Positions 1-7,672 are shown, counted from the first letter of the stretch. The stretch: 17,206 nucleotides of DNA from DATFXF01 sp035258565 (GCA_035258565.1 DATFXF010000298.1:1-17206), one strand, 5' to 3'. Notes: generated from the letters alone by a model not told the origin. Made by a program: numbers and translations.

Positions 1-2
1 TC

Positions 3-251
3 GGCCTGTTCGGCACCGTCTGGGGCGTGATGGACGCCTTCGCGGGCCTCGGCAGCACCGGGGCAGCCAGCCTGCGCGCCGTGGCTCCAGGCATCGCCGA
101 AGCGCTCATCACGACTGCGGCCGGCTTGTTCACGGCCATTCCCGCCGTGATCGCCTACAACCACTACCTACACGACATCAAGGAACTCGGCACGCGCATG
201 GACAACTTCGCCATGGAAGTGGTCGCGCAAGTCGAAAAGCTCTACGGCTAG
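3..251 (+). CDS. tolQ: TolQ proton channel subunit, C-terminal part (5' end outside window)
   Basis: This is the last 82 residues of a MotA/TolQ/ExbB-family inner-membrane protein. The frame is open from the window edge, so the start is missing. Visible hallmarks are the GLFGTVWGVMDAF segment at the beginning and the later APGIAEALITTAAGLFTAIPA helix; both are the conserved pore-lining helices of TolQ/ExbB. The small and Thr residues in them face the proton path. In the family, TolQ assembles as a pentamer around two TolR helices and uses the proton gradient to energise TolA. It is called TolQ rather than ExbB because tolR, a TolA-like gene, tolB and pal follow on the same strand. The gap to tolR is 39 nt. 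Confidence 0.93.
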   Translation, partial: GLFGTVWGVMDAFAGLGSTGAASLRAVAPGIAEALITTAAGLFTAIPAVIAYNHYLHDIKELGTRMDNFAMEVVAQVEKLYG

Positions 252-290
252 GCGCGTGGGTTAGGTTAGCTCCCCGCGCAATGACTCGTT

Positions 291-713
291 ATGCCATCAC
301 TCCAACGCCAGACCGGCACAACGCTTTCCGAGATCAACATCGTGCCCTTCGTGGACGTGGTGCTGGTGTTGCTCGTGATCTTTATGATCACTGCGCCGAT
401 TCTGCAGTCCGGGATTGAAGTCGATGTGCCCAAGACCAAGACGGTAAAGGAGATCTCCGAAGACCGCCTGGTGATCACCATTGACCGCGCGCAGCGTGTC
501 TATCTGGGCAACGAACCGGTGAACATCCACCAGATCGGCCAAATGGTGCGCTCTCGGATGCAGAGGCCGCAGTCCGACGCCGTCTTTCTGCGTTGCGACG
601 AGACGGTTCCGTTCGGCAGCTTCGCCACCGTCGTGGACGAACTGCGGCAGTCGGGCATCCAGAATGTTAGCGTGGTCACCGAGCCGATCAGCTCGCGGCC
701 GCGCACGCGTTAA
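291..713 (+). CDS. tolR: TolR (ExbD family) proton channel subunit
   Basis: This 140-residue protein has the usual ExbD/TolR length and layout: a short cytoplasmic N-terminus, one membrane helix at about residues 17-37, and a periplasmic domain. The helix starts with the signature NIVPFVDVVLVLLVIFM. Asp22 in it matches the single protonatable Asp (Asp23 in E. coli TolR) that carries protons between the TolQ subunits. The periplasmic part (about 45-130) fits the peptidoglycan-binding fold known for TolR. The ATG at 291 has no strong ribosome binding site; an earlier ATG at 281 is out of frame. The TAA stop directly abuts the ATG of the next gene at 714, which suggests translational coupling. 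Confidence 0.93.
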   Translation: MPSLQRQTGTTLSEINIVPFVDVVLVLLVIFMITAPILQSGIEVDVPKTKTVKEISEDRLVITIDRAQRVYLGNEPVNIHQIGQMVRSRMQRPQSDAVFLRCDETVPFGSFATVVDELRQSGIQNVSVVTEPISSRPRTR

Positions 714-1496
714 ATGTCCTACGACCTCGACCATTCCGCTTCACCCAGCCTGAAACTGCCCATGCTCTGGTCGCTAATGTTCCATACACTCCTGTTCGGG
801 TCTCTCGCGCTTTCCACGCTGCGCTCGCATCGCGGGGAGATGTGGGGTGGCACGGGCGGAGGCGCGATGTCGGTCGGATTGGTCGGAAGTCTGCCGGGCG
901 TTCCCCTTCCGCGTCCGGAGGTCGTGACGCCCAGCCGTGTGGTGGACGAAACGAAGGGACTCTACAAAGAGGAGCCCAAGCCGAAAGAGCCCGAAACCCA
1001 AGCCACGCCCATCCCCCAATTCGAACGGAACAAGCCGCCGAAGTACGTCACCCGGCCCTCGCGCGTCCTCGAAGACAAGACTCCGCCACCTCCCAATGCG
1101 ATTCCCTACGGCCAGGGAGGCGCACCGGCAGTACCCTACTCGCAATTCATGATAGGGGGCTCGACGCAGGGTGGGCTCGGCATGTCCGGGCCGGGCGGCG
1201 ATTTTGCGGGGCGCTTCCCCGCCTACGTGATGGGCGTCCGCAATCGCATCAGCAGCAATTGGCTGCAGTCCACCGTGGATCCGTCGGTAACCTGGGCACC
1301 TCGTGCGGTGGTGACGTTTCAGATTTTGCGCAACGGCAGCATTGCCAATATCCAGATCCTGCGCTCGAGCGGGAACACTTCGGTGGACCGCTCGGCCCTG
1401 CGCGCCATTGAGAGTTCGAGCCCACTGGCCGCGCTGCCATCGGAATACTCCGGGTCCTATGTGAGTGTGGAGTTCTGGTTCGATTTTCGCCGTTAG
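714..1496 (+). CDS. TolA/TonB-like energy-transducing protein with TonB C-terminal domain
   Basis: This 260-residue protein has a short N-terminus, one membrane helix (about residues 16-36), a Pro/Lys/Glu-rich periplasmic linker (about 65-145) and a C-terminal TonB/TolA-type domain (about 166-258). The last part includes the VVTFQILRNGSI and VDRSALRAIESS stretches typical of that fold. Its position between tolR and tolB says it does the TolA job: taking the conformational push from TolQR across the periplasm to TolB and Pal. It differs from E. coli TolA, which has a much longer helical middle domain; here the spacer is short and Pro-rich, as in TonB. A role as TonB partner for outer-membrane receptors cannot be excluded. 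The start codon touches the tolR stop. Confidence 0.85.
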   Translation: MSYDLDHSASPSLKLPMLWSLMFHTLLFGSLALSTLRSHRGEMWGGTGGGAMSVGLVGSLPGVPLPRPEVVTPSRVVDETKGLYKEEPKPKEPETQATPIPQFERNKPPKYVTRPSRVLEDKTPPPPNAIPYGQGGAPAVPYSQFMIGGSTQGGLGMSGPGGDFAGRFPAYVMGVRNRISSNWLQSTVDPSVTWAPRAVVTFQILRNGSIANIQILRSSGNTSVDRSALRAIESSSPLAALPSEYSGSYVSVEFWFDFRR

Positions 1497-1662
1497 CGCC
1501 GTTCCAACTTGCTGCGGCTTTTCGGCTCCCGGAATGGGCCGAGCTGGCCCCGATGCTCAGCCATCCAGGCGAGAACTTTGGCGCCTGCGGTATCACTAGT
1601 GCGGCAAGCGGCAGGATTCGGAGACTTCAGGTGTGATGCATGAGTGAGGTGGAATCAACGGA
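1497..1662 (+). other. Intergenic gap between the TolA-like gene and tolB
   Basis: These 166 bases hold no convincing gene; short open frames overlapping the tolB start have no recognisable content. One imperfect hairpin can be drawn: TCGGCTC at 1522-1528 with GGGCCGA at 1536-1542 (7 pairs, one G-T), preceded by four Ts rather than followed by them, so it is a poor terminator. A GAGGTGG stretch at 1645-1651 is the likely, somewhat distant, ribosome binding site for tolB. I see no clear promoter. Confidence 0.4.
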
Positions 1663-3066
1663 ATGAGAACAAGACAATTTCGGAATCGTGCCTCTGGCTA
1701 TCTTCCCTTCCTTCATCGGCACCGCGGAAAATCAATTCCTTACTCGCTCCTCCTTGTGTCTATCTTTCTGTGGACTGCGTCTCCACCGCGCGCTGCGGCA
1801 CAGGACTGGTTTCGCACTGGCACCGGGCTGGGCGTTGAGAAGGCGCGCGTGGCGGTGGCCGATTTTGTGCCGCGGGGTACTTCTGCGGACTCGTCAGCGA
1901 AAACCTTTAGCGACGTGGTGCGCGCCGATCTCGAGTACAGCGGCATCCTCGAACTCGTGAGCAAGAGCTTCCATCCCCTGCAAGTGCCAAGCCTACCCTC
2001 CGAGCTCAAGTATCAAGCGTGGAGCGACCCGCCGGCTTCGGCCCAATTGCTAGCCTTCGGCAACCTGAGCGCAACCGGCGACCTAGCCATCGAGGGCTGG
2101 CTCTACGACGTGCGCAACCCCACGGTGCCCCCGGTACTCGGCAAACGATATCGCGGGGCGGCAACCGACCCGCAGGTGCGGCGCTTCGCCCACGAGTTCG
2201 CCGATGAGATTATCATGCGCCTTTCGGGAGGCCTGCCCGGTATCGCGACGACCCAGATCGCGTTTGTCGGTTCGCGCGGCGGCAGCAAGGAGATCTGGGT
2301 GATGGACTATGACGGCGCAAGCCAGCACCAGGTGACTTCCCTGCGCTCCATCTCGCTGACGCCGCGCTGGTCGCCGGACGGCACGCGCATTGCGTTTACC
2401 TGCTACGCCAACGCCGGGGGCTTTACGAGCGCGCAAATCTGCATTCATTCGACGGAGACCGGCAAGCTGGTGGCCTTCCCGCGCTGGCGCGGCACAAACA
2501 GCTCGCCGGCGTGGTCACCCGACGGCACGCAACTCATGTTCATGTCTAGCATGCACGGCGACCCGGAACTGTTCGTCTCGGATCCGAGCGGCGGGCACCT
2601 GAAGCGGATCACCTATTCGGCAGGCGTGGATACCTCGCCCGCGTGGAATCCCAAGACGGGCCAGCGAGTGGCCTTTGTGAGCGATCGCAGCGGCGTGCCG
2701 CAGCTCTACCTGATGAATGCGGACGGATCAAACGTCGAGAAGCTAGAGCTACCGGATATGGGATACGTGATCGACCCGGCTTGGTCGCCGAACGGGCAAC
2801 TCTTGGCCTTTAGCTGGCGCCGCCCGAACGGCAACTATGACATCTACGTGATGGATGTAGCCACGCGGCAGATCGTTGAGCTGACACGCGACGCCGGGCG
2901 CAACGAGCGGCCGAGCTGGGCGCCCGACGGCCGCCACATCGTATTTGAGTCCACGCGAAGCGGCTCGCGGCAGATCTGGTCGATGCTGGCCGATGGAGCG
3001 CAAGCCCGTCAACTGACCACGCAGGGGCACAACGAATCGCCCAACTGGTCGCCGCGCCAGCGGTAG
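1663..3066 (+). CDS. tolB: TolB periplasmic beta-propeller protein
   Basis: The 467-residue product matches TolB in length, allowing for a long N-terminal leader. A basic stretch precedes a hydrophobic signal segment at about 26-40, and cleavage is likely near the Ala-rich end just before Asp48. The N-terminal alpha/beta domain (about 58-195) includes the VAVADF strand. The rest is a six-bladed propeller whose repeats show the WSPDGxxIAF pattern: RWSPDGTRIAF, AWSPDGTQLMF, AWNPKTGQRVAF, AWSPNGQLLAF, SWAPDGRHIVF and a final partial NWSPRQR that probably closes the ring. In the family TolB binds Pal through the propeller and TolA through its N-terminus, controlling when Pal is free to bind peptidoglycan. 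The gap before pal is 129 nt. Confidence 0.95.
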   Translation: MRTRQFRNRASGYLPFLHRHRGKSIPYSLLLVSIFLWTASPPRAAAQDWFRTGTGLGVEKARVAVADFVPRGTSADSSAKTFSDVVRADLEYSGILELVSKSFHPLQVPSLPSELKYQAWSDPPASAQLLAFGNLSATGDLAIEGWLYDVRNPTVPPVLGKRYRGAATDPQVRRFAHEFADEIIMRLSGGLPGIATTQIAFVGSRGGSKEIWVMDYDGASQHQVTSLRSISLTPRWSPDGTRIAFTCYANAGGFTSAQICIHSTETGKLVAFPRWRGTNSSPAWSPDGTQLMFMSSMHGDPELFVSDPSGGHLKRITYSAGVDTSPAWNPKTGQRVAFVSDRSGVPQLYLMNADGSNVEKLELPDMGYVIDPAWSPNGQLLAFSWRRPNGNYDIYVMDVATRQIVELTRDAGRNERPSWAPDGRHIVFESTRSGSRQIWSMLADGAQARQLTTQGHNESPNWSPRQR

Positions 3067-3105
3067 CGCAGCAGGCTTCTGCTCAGGCGGCCTGGGACTC
3101 GAATT

Positions 3106-3133
3106 TTGTGCGGTCTTTTCTTGGTGATAGGAT
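3106..3133 (+). promoter_or_regulatory. Possible sigma-70 promoter upstream of pal
   Basis: TTGTGC at 3106-3111 and TAGGAT at 3128-3133 are separated by 16 nt and lie about 60 nt before the pal start. Both are partial matches to -35 and -10 consensus boxes. The 129-nt gap after tolB leaves room for a separate promoter, but this is pattern matching only. Confidence 0.3.
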
Positions 3134-3195
3134 GACGGTTCACGCTTCTCACACGGGGAACCTCACAGGACATTGCTGAAGGAGGATTGGCTACG

Positions 3196-3936
3196 ATGCC
3201 TAAAGGTCTGTACTCGAAAGCCCTACTGCTCTTGTTCGTGCTCGCCATCTTGGTCGTTGGCTGCGCCAAGAAAGTTGCCACCCCGCCGCCGGCGGCCCCA
3301 CCGCCTCCGGCGCCCGCCGCCCCCACGGTCAGTCTGCAAGCCTCGCCCACCATGATCCAGAAGGGCGAGTCGGCGACGTTGAAATGGTCGTCCACCAATG
3401 CGACCGAGCTCAATCTTTCCTCCGGTGTCGGGCGCGTCGCGGCGGAAGGCTCGACGGAGGTGCGTCCAGAAACCTCCACGACCTACACGATCACGGCGAC
3501 TGGTCCGGGCGGCAGCGCCGAGGACAGCGCGCGGATTACCGTGGCGGAAGCGCCACCGTCGGCTCCGCCGGTTCCCACGCCATCCCTTGAGGAGTTGTTC
3601 CGCACGAAAGTCTTCGACGCCTTCTTTGACTTCGACAAGGCGGACATCCGCCCGGATGCTCGGGATGCCCTGACCAAGACTGCCGAGTTCTTGCGCTCTT
3701 ACCAGCAGGTCAGGGTGACCATCGAAGGGCACTGCGACGAGCGCGGGTCCACGGAGTACAATCTGGGTCTCGGCGAACGCCGCGCGCAGGCCGCTAGGCA
3801 GTTCCTGACCTCGCTCGGCATCGGGTCAGGGCGCATGCAAACGGTTAGCTATGGCAAAGAGAAGCCCTTCTGCCAAACCCACGAGGAGAACTGTTGGCAG
3901 CAGAACCGTCGGGCACACTTCGTCATGGCCAAATAG
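3196..3936 (+). CDS. pal: Pal, peptidoglycan-associated lipoprotein with an inserted Ig-like domain
   Basis: The ATG at 3196 is preferred over an in-frame TTG at 3187 because GGAGGA (3181-3186) sits 9 nt before it. The 246-residue protein starts with a lipoprotein signal peptide; the lipobox LVVGC puts the acylated residue at Cys23. A Pro/Ala-rich linker (27-43) leads to a beta-rich, Ig-like domain (about 44-116) ending in a TYTITATGPGGSAEDSARITV-like strand pair. A second linker precedes the OmpA-family peptidoglycan-binding domain (about 138-245). That domain carries FDFDKADIRPDA, GHCDERGSTEYNLGLGERRA and a closing QQNRRAHF. Asp181 and the Arg pair at 195-196 match the diaminopimelate-binding positions. 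Extra cysteines at 180, 226 and 233 could form disulfides. E. coli Pal (about 173 residues with its leader) lacks the Ig-like domain. Confidence 0.95.
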   Translation: MPKGLYSKALLLLFVLAILVVGCAKKVATPPPAAPPPPAPAAPTVSLQASPTMIQKGESATLKWSSTNATELNLSSGVGRVAAEGSTEVRPETSTTYTITATGPGGSAEDSARITVAEAPPSAPPVPTPSLEELFRTKVFDAFFDFDKADIRPDARDALTKTAEFLRSYQQVRVTIEGHCDERGSTEYNLGLGERRAQAARQFLTSLGIGSGRMQTVSYGKEKPFCQTHEENCWQQNRRAHFVMAK

Positions 3937-3964
3937 CTGAGCGCATCTAAACACTACAGAGGGA

Positions 3965-4002
3965 GGGCCGGCCAGGTCTGCCCCGGAAGCCCAGGCCGGC
4001 CC
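3965..4002 (+). other. Strong GC hairpin between pal and cpoB
   Basis: GGGCCGGCC at 3965-3973 is exactly complementary to GGCCGGCCC at 3994-4002, giving a 9-bp all-GC stem with a 20-nt loop. No T-run follows, so it is not a classic intrinsic terminator. It lies 29 nt after the pal stop codon and ends 18 nt before the cpoB ribosome binding site. It could protect the 3' end of pal mRNA, cause partial termination, or lower cpoB translation. Confidence 0.45.
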
Positions 4003-4034
4003 CAACGCCCAAGACAGCGGAAGGAGGAACCACC

Positions 4035-4913
4035 TTGCGTACGCGATGGGTTCTATTTTTGGCGGCTGCGATGCTGGCCGGAGCCATCGGTGGAACGCTC
4101 GTAGCTCCTGTGCCGGTTAGCGCCGTGGCCAGGGAGATTATCGAGTTGCAGCGCGACGTCACCTTGCTGCTGCAAGGCCAGCGCGATCTGCAAAGCTCGC
4201 TCGAACAGAAGCATGCCGTTGTAAAGACGCTGCTCGAGCAGTCGTCCGACTCCGTGAATAAGCTGAGCAGCACCATGGGCTCGATGCAGAAAGCGATGCA
4301 GGACGTGCAGGCCAATTCCGGCACGCGGCTCGACACGATGGCCACGCAAGTGCAAGGTCTGGCCGACAACCTCGAAGAGGTCAAGGCCCGCCTGGCGAAA
4401 CTCAATCAGCAATTGGCCGATATGCAAGGCACCATGCAGAGTCTCGATTCGAAGATTTCCGGGGGAACTCCGGCGGCGAATCCGGCCCCCGGTGGCGGAT
4501 CGGGGGGTCCGGGACCAGCGCCCTCGGCCGACGTGTTGTACTCGAACGGTTTGCGCGACTTCACTGGAGGAAAGTACGACCTTGCCCGCCAAGAGTTCCT
4601 GGATTACCTGAGGTACTACCCCAACACCGACCTGGCCTCGAACGCACAGTTCTACCTGGGCGAGATCTACTACGCGCAGAGGCAATACAAAGAAGCCATC
4701 GGAGAATACGACAAGGTCATCACCAACTTTCCGAAGAGCTTCAAGCTGGCCACCGCCCATTTCAAGAAAGGGATGGCCTTGCAGGAACTCGGCCAGAAGG
4801 CCAGTGCCATCCGCGAGTACCGCGAAGTCGTGCAGCGCTTCCCCGGCACCGACGAGGAACGCCGCGCCCGGGCCAAACTGCGCGAGCTGGGGGCAACCTC
4901 CAGCACGCGCTAG
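4035..4913 (+). CDS. cpoB: CpoB/YbgF-like cell division coordinator, coiled coil plus TPR
   Basis: A TTG start at 4035 is well supported: AAGGAGGA (4021-4028) lies 6 nt upstream, and it yields a clean signal peptide (residues 1-30, ending VPVSA). The mature 262-residue part has a long Gln/Leu-rich coiled coil (about 33-142), a Gly/Pro linker (143-165), and TPR repeats (166-285) with ALXXXGXYXXA-like helices such as YSNGLRDFTGGKYDLARQEF and FYLGEIYYAQRQYKEAIGEY. CpoB (YbgF) of E. coli trimerises through its coiled coil, binds TolA, and coordinates PBP1B activity with outer-membrane constriction. The coiled coil here is longer than in E. coli. It is the last member of the tol-pal set; ssb follows after 124 nt. 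Confidence 0.9.
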   Translation: MRTRWVLFLAAAMLAGAIGGTLVAPVPVSAVAREIIELQRDVTLLLQGQRDLQSSLEQKHAVVKTLLEQSSDSVNKLSSTMGSMQKAMQDVQANSGTRLDTMATQVQGLADNLEEVKARLAKLNQQLADMQGTMQSLDSKISGGTPAANPAPGGGSGGPGPAPSADVLYSNGLRDFTGGKYDLARQEFLDYLRYYPNTDLASNAQFYLGEIYYAQRQYKEAIGEYDKVITNFPKSFKLATAHFKKGMALQELGQKASAIREYREVVQRFPGTDEERRARAKLRELGATSSTR

Positions 4914-4929
4914 GCTTCGGCCAACCAGA

Positions 4930-4954
4930 GCGCTTCCGCGACCCAGGGAAGCGC
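4930..4954 (+). terminator. Hairpin after cpoB, possible weak terminator
   Basis: GCGCTTCC (4930-4937) pairs perfectly with GGAAGCGC (4947-4954) across a 9-nt loop, 16 nt after the cpoB stop. The downstream bases are C/G-rich with no T-run, so intrinsic termination would be weak; Rho-assisted termination or transcript end protection is as likely. Confidence 0.4.
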
Positions 4955-4984
4955 CCCGCGCGGCCGCTCGGGAGGCTTCTGGTC

Positions 4985-5014
4985 TTCCCCTGAGCGCCAG
5001 CGCCGTGCTATCGT
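4985..5014 (+). promoter_or_regulatory. Possible promoter for ssb
   Basis: TTCCCC (4985-4990) and TATCGT (5009-5014) are spaced by 18 nt, and a TGC triplet directly before the second box gives an extended -10 look. The pair sits about 25 nt before the ssb start, after the hairpin that follows cpoB. The -35 match is poor. Confidence 0.3.
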
Positions 5015-5037
5015 GCCGAGCAAGGGGGCATCTCAAG

Positions 5038-5481
5038 ATGTCCGTCAATAAAGTGATCCTGGTCGGGCGCCTGGGGCGCGACCCGGAAACCCGCTACACG
5101 TCGGGCGGCCAAGCCGTTGCGAACTTCACGCTGGCCACCGACGAGAGTTACCGCGACCGCAGCGGTGAGCGTCAAAAGCGCACCGAATGGCACCGCATCG
5201 TGCTGTGGGGAAAGCTGGCGGAGATTGCTCAGCAGTATTTAAAGAAAGGCACGATGGTGTACATCGAAGGGCGCATCCAGACGCGCCAGTGGGACGACCG
5301 TGAGGGCAACAAGCGCACCACGGTGGAAATCGTTGGCAATGTAATGCGGATGCTCAGCACTCGCGCCGAAACGGCCGCTGCAGCAGCGGCCGGTGCCACC
5401 GCGGACGTAGAAGCTTCCCCGACCGCCGCGGACGAGCCCGCTGCCATTCCCGAAATCTCCGACGAGGACATCCCCTTCTGA
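5038..5481 (+). CDS. ssb: Single-stranded DNA-binding protein SSB
   Basis: The 147-residue product begins MSVNKVILVGRLGRDPE, the hallmark of bacterial SSB. The OB-fold spans about residues 1-106 and contains the conserved WHRIVLWGKLAEIAQQYLKKG segment and the GRIQTRQWDD strand. The Ala/Glu-rich flexible tail ends in DEDIPF, matching the acidic tip that recruits DNA repair and replication partners. The protein forms a tetramer in the family and coats single-stranded DNA during replication and repair. The frame is open far upstream into cpoB, but the ATG at 5038 is the right start: it gives the canonical N-terminus, and AAGGGGG (5022-5027) lies upstream. Placement after tol-pal-cpoB is probably a neighbour effect, not a functional link. 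Confidence 0.97.
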   Translation: MSVNKVILVGRLGRDPETRYTSGGQAVANFTLATDESYRDRSGERQKRTEWHRIVLWGKLAEIAQQYLKKGTMVYIEGRIQTRQWDDREGNKRTTVEIVGNVMRMLSTRAETAAAAAAGATADVEASPTAADEPAAIPEISDEDIPF

Positions 5482-5487
5482 TCAGGA

Positions 5488-5541
5488 GGGCCCCTCAGGG
5501 CGTACGTTTCAGCAGCCGACGCTTTCCTCCCTCCGGGGCCC
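5488..5541. other. Inverted repeat between convergent ssb and permease genes
   Basis: GGGCCCC at 5488-5494 is complementary to GGGGCCC at 5535-5541, with a 40-nt loop, in the 104-nt gap between two genes that converge. It could act as a shared transcription end for both strands, but the large loop and absence of T-runs make this weak. Confidence 0.22.
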
Positions 5542-5585
5542 ACTCTATTCTCCATGGGTTCGCTTGCGGCCGGAAGGACGATAGC

Positions 5586-6803
5586 TCATTCGTAGCGGAG
5601 GGATTCGATGGGGTCGAGCTGCGCGGCTTTCCGGGCCGGGTAATACCCGAAGAAGATTCCGACGCCGGCGGAGAAGATCGCCGCAGTGACGATGGCCTTG
5701 ATGGAGATCAGCGTCGGCCAGGAGAGGAAATTGCTGATCAGCGCTGAGCCCACCAGGCCGACACCGATACCCACCAGCCCGCCGGCCATGCTCAGCGTAA
5801 CGGCCTCAACCAGGAACTGCTGCTGGACGTCGTTCTCTGTGGCGCCCACGGCCATGCGCACGCCGATCTCGCGCGTGCGTTCGGTGACCGAGACCAGCAT
5901 GATGTTCATGATCCCGATACCTCCGACGATCAGGGACACTGAGGCAATTGAGCCCAGCAGCAGCGTCATCACCCGCGAGGTCTGCTGCGCGATGTCGGCC
6001 ACCTCGGACTGCGTGCGCACAAAGAAGTCATCGTCCTCGCCGGATCGGATGTGGTGCCGCTCGCGGAGCAAGGCGGTGATCTGCGGCACCGCCGCCACGG
6101 AAGCCTCCTGCGAGACCGCCGAGGCGTTGATGAATTGGATCCAGGTGATGCCGGAGATTTTTCGCTGCACCGTCGTATAGGGCGAAAAGATGCGATCGTC
6201 CTGGTCGTCGCCCATGACCGACTGGCCTTTTGATTCCAGCACTCCCACCACGCGAAACGGCAGGTTGCCGATGCGGATCTGCTTCCCCACCGGGTTCTCC
6301 TCGCCAAACAGGATGCGCGCCACGGTGGTGCCCAGCAGGCAAACGTCCGCGGCGGAGTCCACCTCTTCCTGTCCGAACACGGAGCCGGCCTCTACCGGCC
6401 AGTTCCGGATCGCGAAGTAGTTCGGCGTCGTGCCGGTGATCCCCGTGTTCCAGTTCTGGTTCTGGTAAACGACCTGGACGCGACCCACCACCGCGGGCGC
6501 AGCCTCGCGAATGAGCGGCACTTCGCGGAGCACGGCGTTCATGTCGTCGAGAGTCAGCGTCTTGACGGCCCAGGAGCCGAGCCGCGCGCCGCCCGGACGA
6601 TTGCTACCCGCAGCAATGAACACGGCATTGGTGCCCATGCTCTGAATGCCCTGCTGGACCAGAAACTCGGCGCCCTGGCCGATGCTGACGGTGGCGATCA
6701 CTGCGCCGACGCCGATGATGATGCCCAGCATCGTGAGGGACGAACGCAGCTTATTCCGGGCCAGCGCCCGCAGCGCCAATCGCAACGTGTTCCAGAAATC
6801 CAT
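5586..6803 (-). CDS. MacB/FtsX-type ABC transporter permease
   Basis: This 405-residue permease has the four-helix MacB layout: one membrane helix near the N-terminus (about 21-42), a large periplasmic core domain (about 45-275), and three helices in the C-terminal FtsX domain (about 280-305, 330-355, 365-390). The signature VTERTREIGVRMAVGAT lies between helices 2 and 3, and the C-terminus shows the familiar YYPARKAAQLDPIESLRYE. It is the permease half of MacB; the ATPase is a separate gene 11 nt upstream. With the adaptor gene it should form a tripartite mechanotransmission exporter acting on periplasmic substrates (macrolides, peptides, lipids or siderophores in known members). The substrate cannot be read from sequence. 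AGGGA overlapping the ATPase stop serves as its ribosome binding site. Confidence 0.93.
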   Translation of the reverse strand: MDFWNTLRLALRALARNKLRSSLTMLGIIIGVGAVIATVSIGQGAEFLVQQGIQSMGTNAVFIAAGSNRPGGARLGSWAVKTLTLDDMNAVLREVPLIREAAPAVVGRVQVVYQNQNWNTGITGTTPNYFAIRNWPVEAGSVFGQEEVDSAADVCLLGTTVARILFGEENPVGKQIRIGNLPFRVVGVLESKGQSVMGDDQDDRIFSPYTTVQRKISGITWIQFINASAVSQEASVAAVPQITALLRERHHIRSGEDDDFFVRTQSEVADIAQQTSRVMTLLLGSIASVSLIVGGIGIMNIMLVSVTERTREIGVRMAVGATENDVQQQFLVEAVTLSMAGGLVGIGVGLVGSALISNFLSWPTLISIKAIVTAAIFSAGVGIFFGYYPARKAAQLDPIESLRYE

Positions 6804-6814
6804 TTCGCCGTTCC

Positions 6815-7633
6815 CTAGGTGGCCTCCTGGGGGTCTTCCTTCTCGTCTTCAAGCAACGGCAGCGTTGGCAGGACCTCACGAGCGACTTGACGGTGGGGCA
6901 CGATCCTATCGCGCCGTAACTTGCCGTCGCGGAACTCGAGTGCTCGCTTGGCAAACTGGGCGATGTCGTGCTCGTGGGTGACGAGCACGACGGTCAGCCC
7001 CTGTTCCTCATTCAACCGCTGGAGAATATCCATAATCTCCACCGAGGTGCGGCTATCCAGGTTGCCGGTGGGTTCGTCGGCCAGCAGGATCGAAGGTCGG
7101 TTCACGAGCGCCCGTGCGATGGCCACGCGTTGTTGCTGTCCTCCGGAAAGCTGGCTCGGGTAGTGGTCCGCGCGGTCCGAGAGTCCCACGCGCTCGAGCG
7201 CCTCGCGCGCTCTCTGCTCTCTTTCCGGGGGAGAAAGACCTCGATAGATGGTCGGCAGTTCGACATTTTCGAGTGCGGAGGTGCGCGAGAGCAGGTTGAA
7301 CTGCTGAAAGACAAATCCGAGCTTGCGATTGCGGATCCGCGCGAGCTCGACCTTACTCAGTGCGGAGACGTCCGTGCCGTCCAGGAAATAATGGCCGCGC
7401 GTCGGCCGGTCGAGGCAGCCCAGAATGTTCATCAACGTAGACTTACCCGAGCCCGAGGCCCCCATCACCGCAACGAACTCACCACTGTGGATTTCAAGCG
7501 AGACCCCGCGGAGCGCATGCACTTGAACTTCGCCCAGATTGTAGGCCTTGTGCACGTTTTCCAGCCGGATCAGGGCCGACCGGGTAGGCACCCCAACCGG
7601 GGGTTCCATCGTTGCCGCGACGGACTCAGCCAC
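6815..7633 (-). CDS. ABC transporter ATPase, MacB/LolD type
   Basis: This 272-residue nucleotide-binding subunit is of the LolD/MacB class. All motifs are present: Walker A GASGSGKST (58-66), Q-loop FQQFN (109-113), signature LSGGQ (162-166), Walker B ILLADE (182-187) followed by PTGNLD, and the switch His220 in VTHEHD. The C-terminal tail beyond about 245 is acidic and not part of the fold. It energises the permease encoded 11 nt downstream. The start is uncertain: a GTG at 7633 has AGAGG only one base away, and an ATG eight codons in has no visible ribosome binding site. Split ATPase and permease genes are common outside the proteobacterial fused MacB. Confidence 0.95.
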   Translation of the reverse strand: MAESVAATMEPPVGVPTRSALIRLENVHKAYNLGEVQVHALRGVSLEIHSGEFVAVMGASGSGKSTLMNILGCLDRPTRGHYFLDGTDVSALSKVELARIRNRKLGFVFQQFNLLSRTSALENVELPTIYRGLSPPEREQRAREALERVGLSDRADHYPSQLSGGQQQRVAIARALVNRPSILLADEPTGNLDSRTSVEIMDILQRLNEEQGLTVVLVTHEHDIAQFAKRALEFRDGKLRRDRIVPHRQVAREVLPTLPLLEDEKEDPQEAT

Positions 7634-7672
7634 GCCTCGCCTCTTTCGAAAACCCGCATCCAGACATTCGCA

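Noticed and set aside
3187..3195. TTG start for pal
   Set aside because: It abuts the GGAGGA ribosome binding site with no spacing; ATG 3196 has proper spacing and a normal lipoprotein signal.
4804..5037. Upstream extension of ssb into cpoB
   Set aside because: It overlaps cpoB in another frame with low-complexity Ala/Arg/Pro sequence; ATG 5038 gives the canonical MSVNKVILVG start.
4053..5048. 331-codon open frame on the - strand over cpoB
   Set aside because: It is a mirror of cpoB with no recognisable domain, while cpoB has a signal peptide, coiled coil and TPRs.
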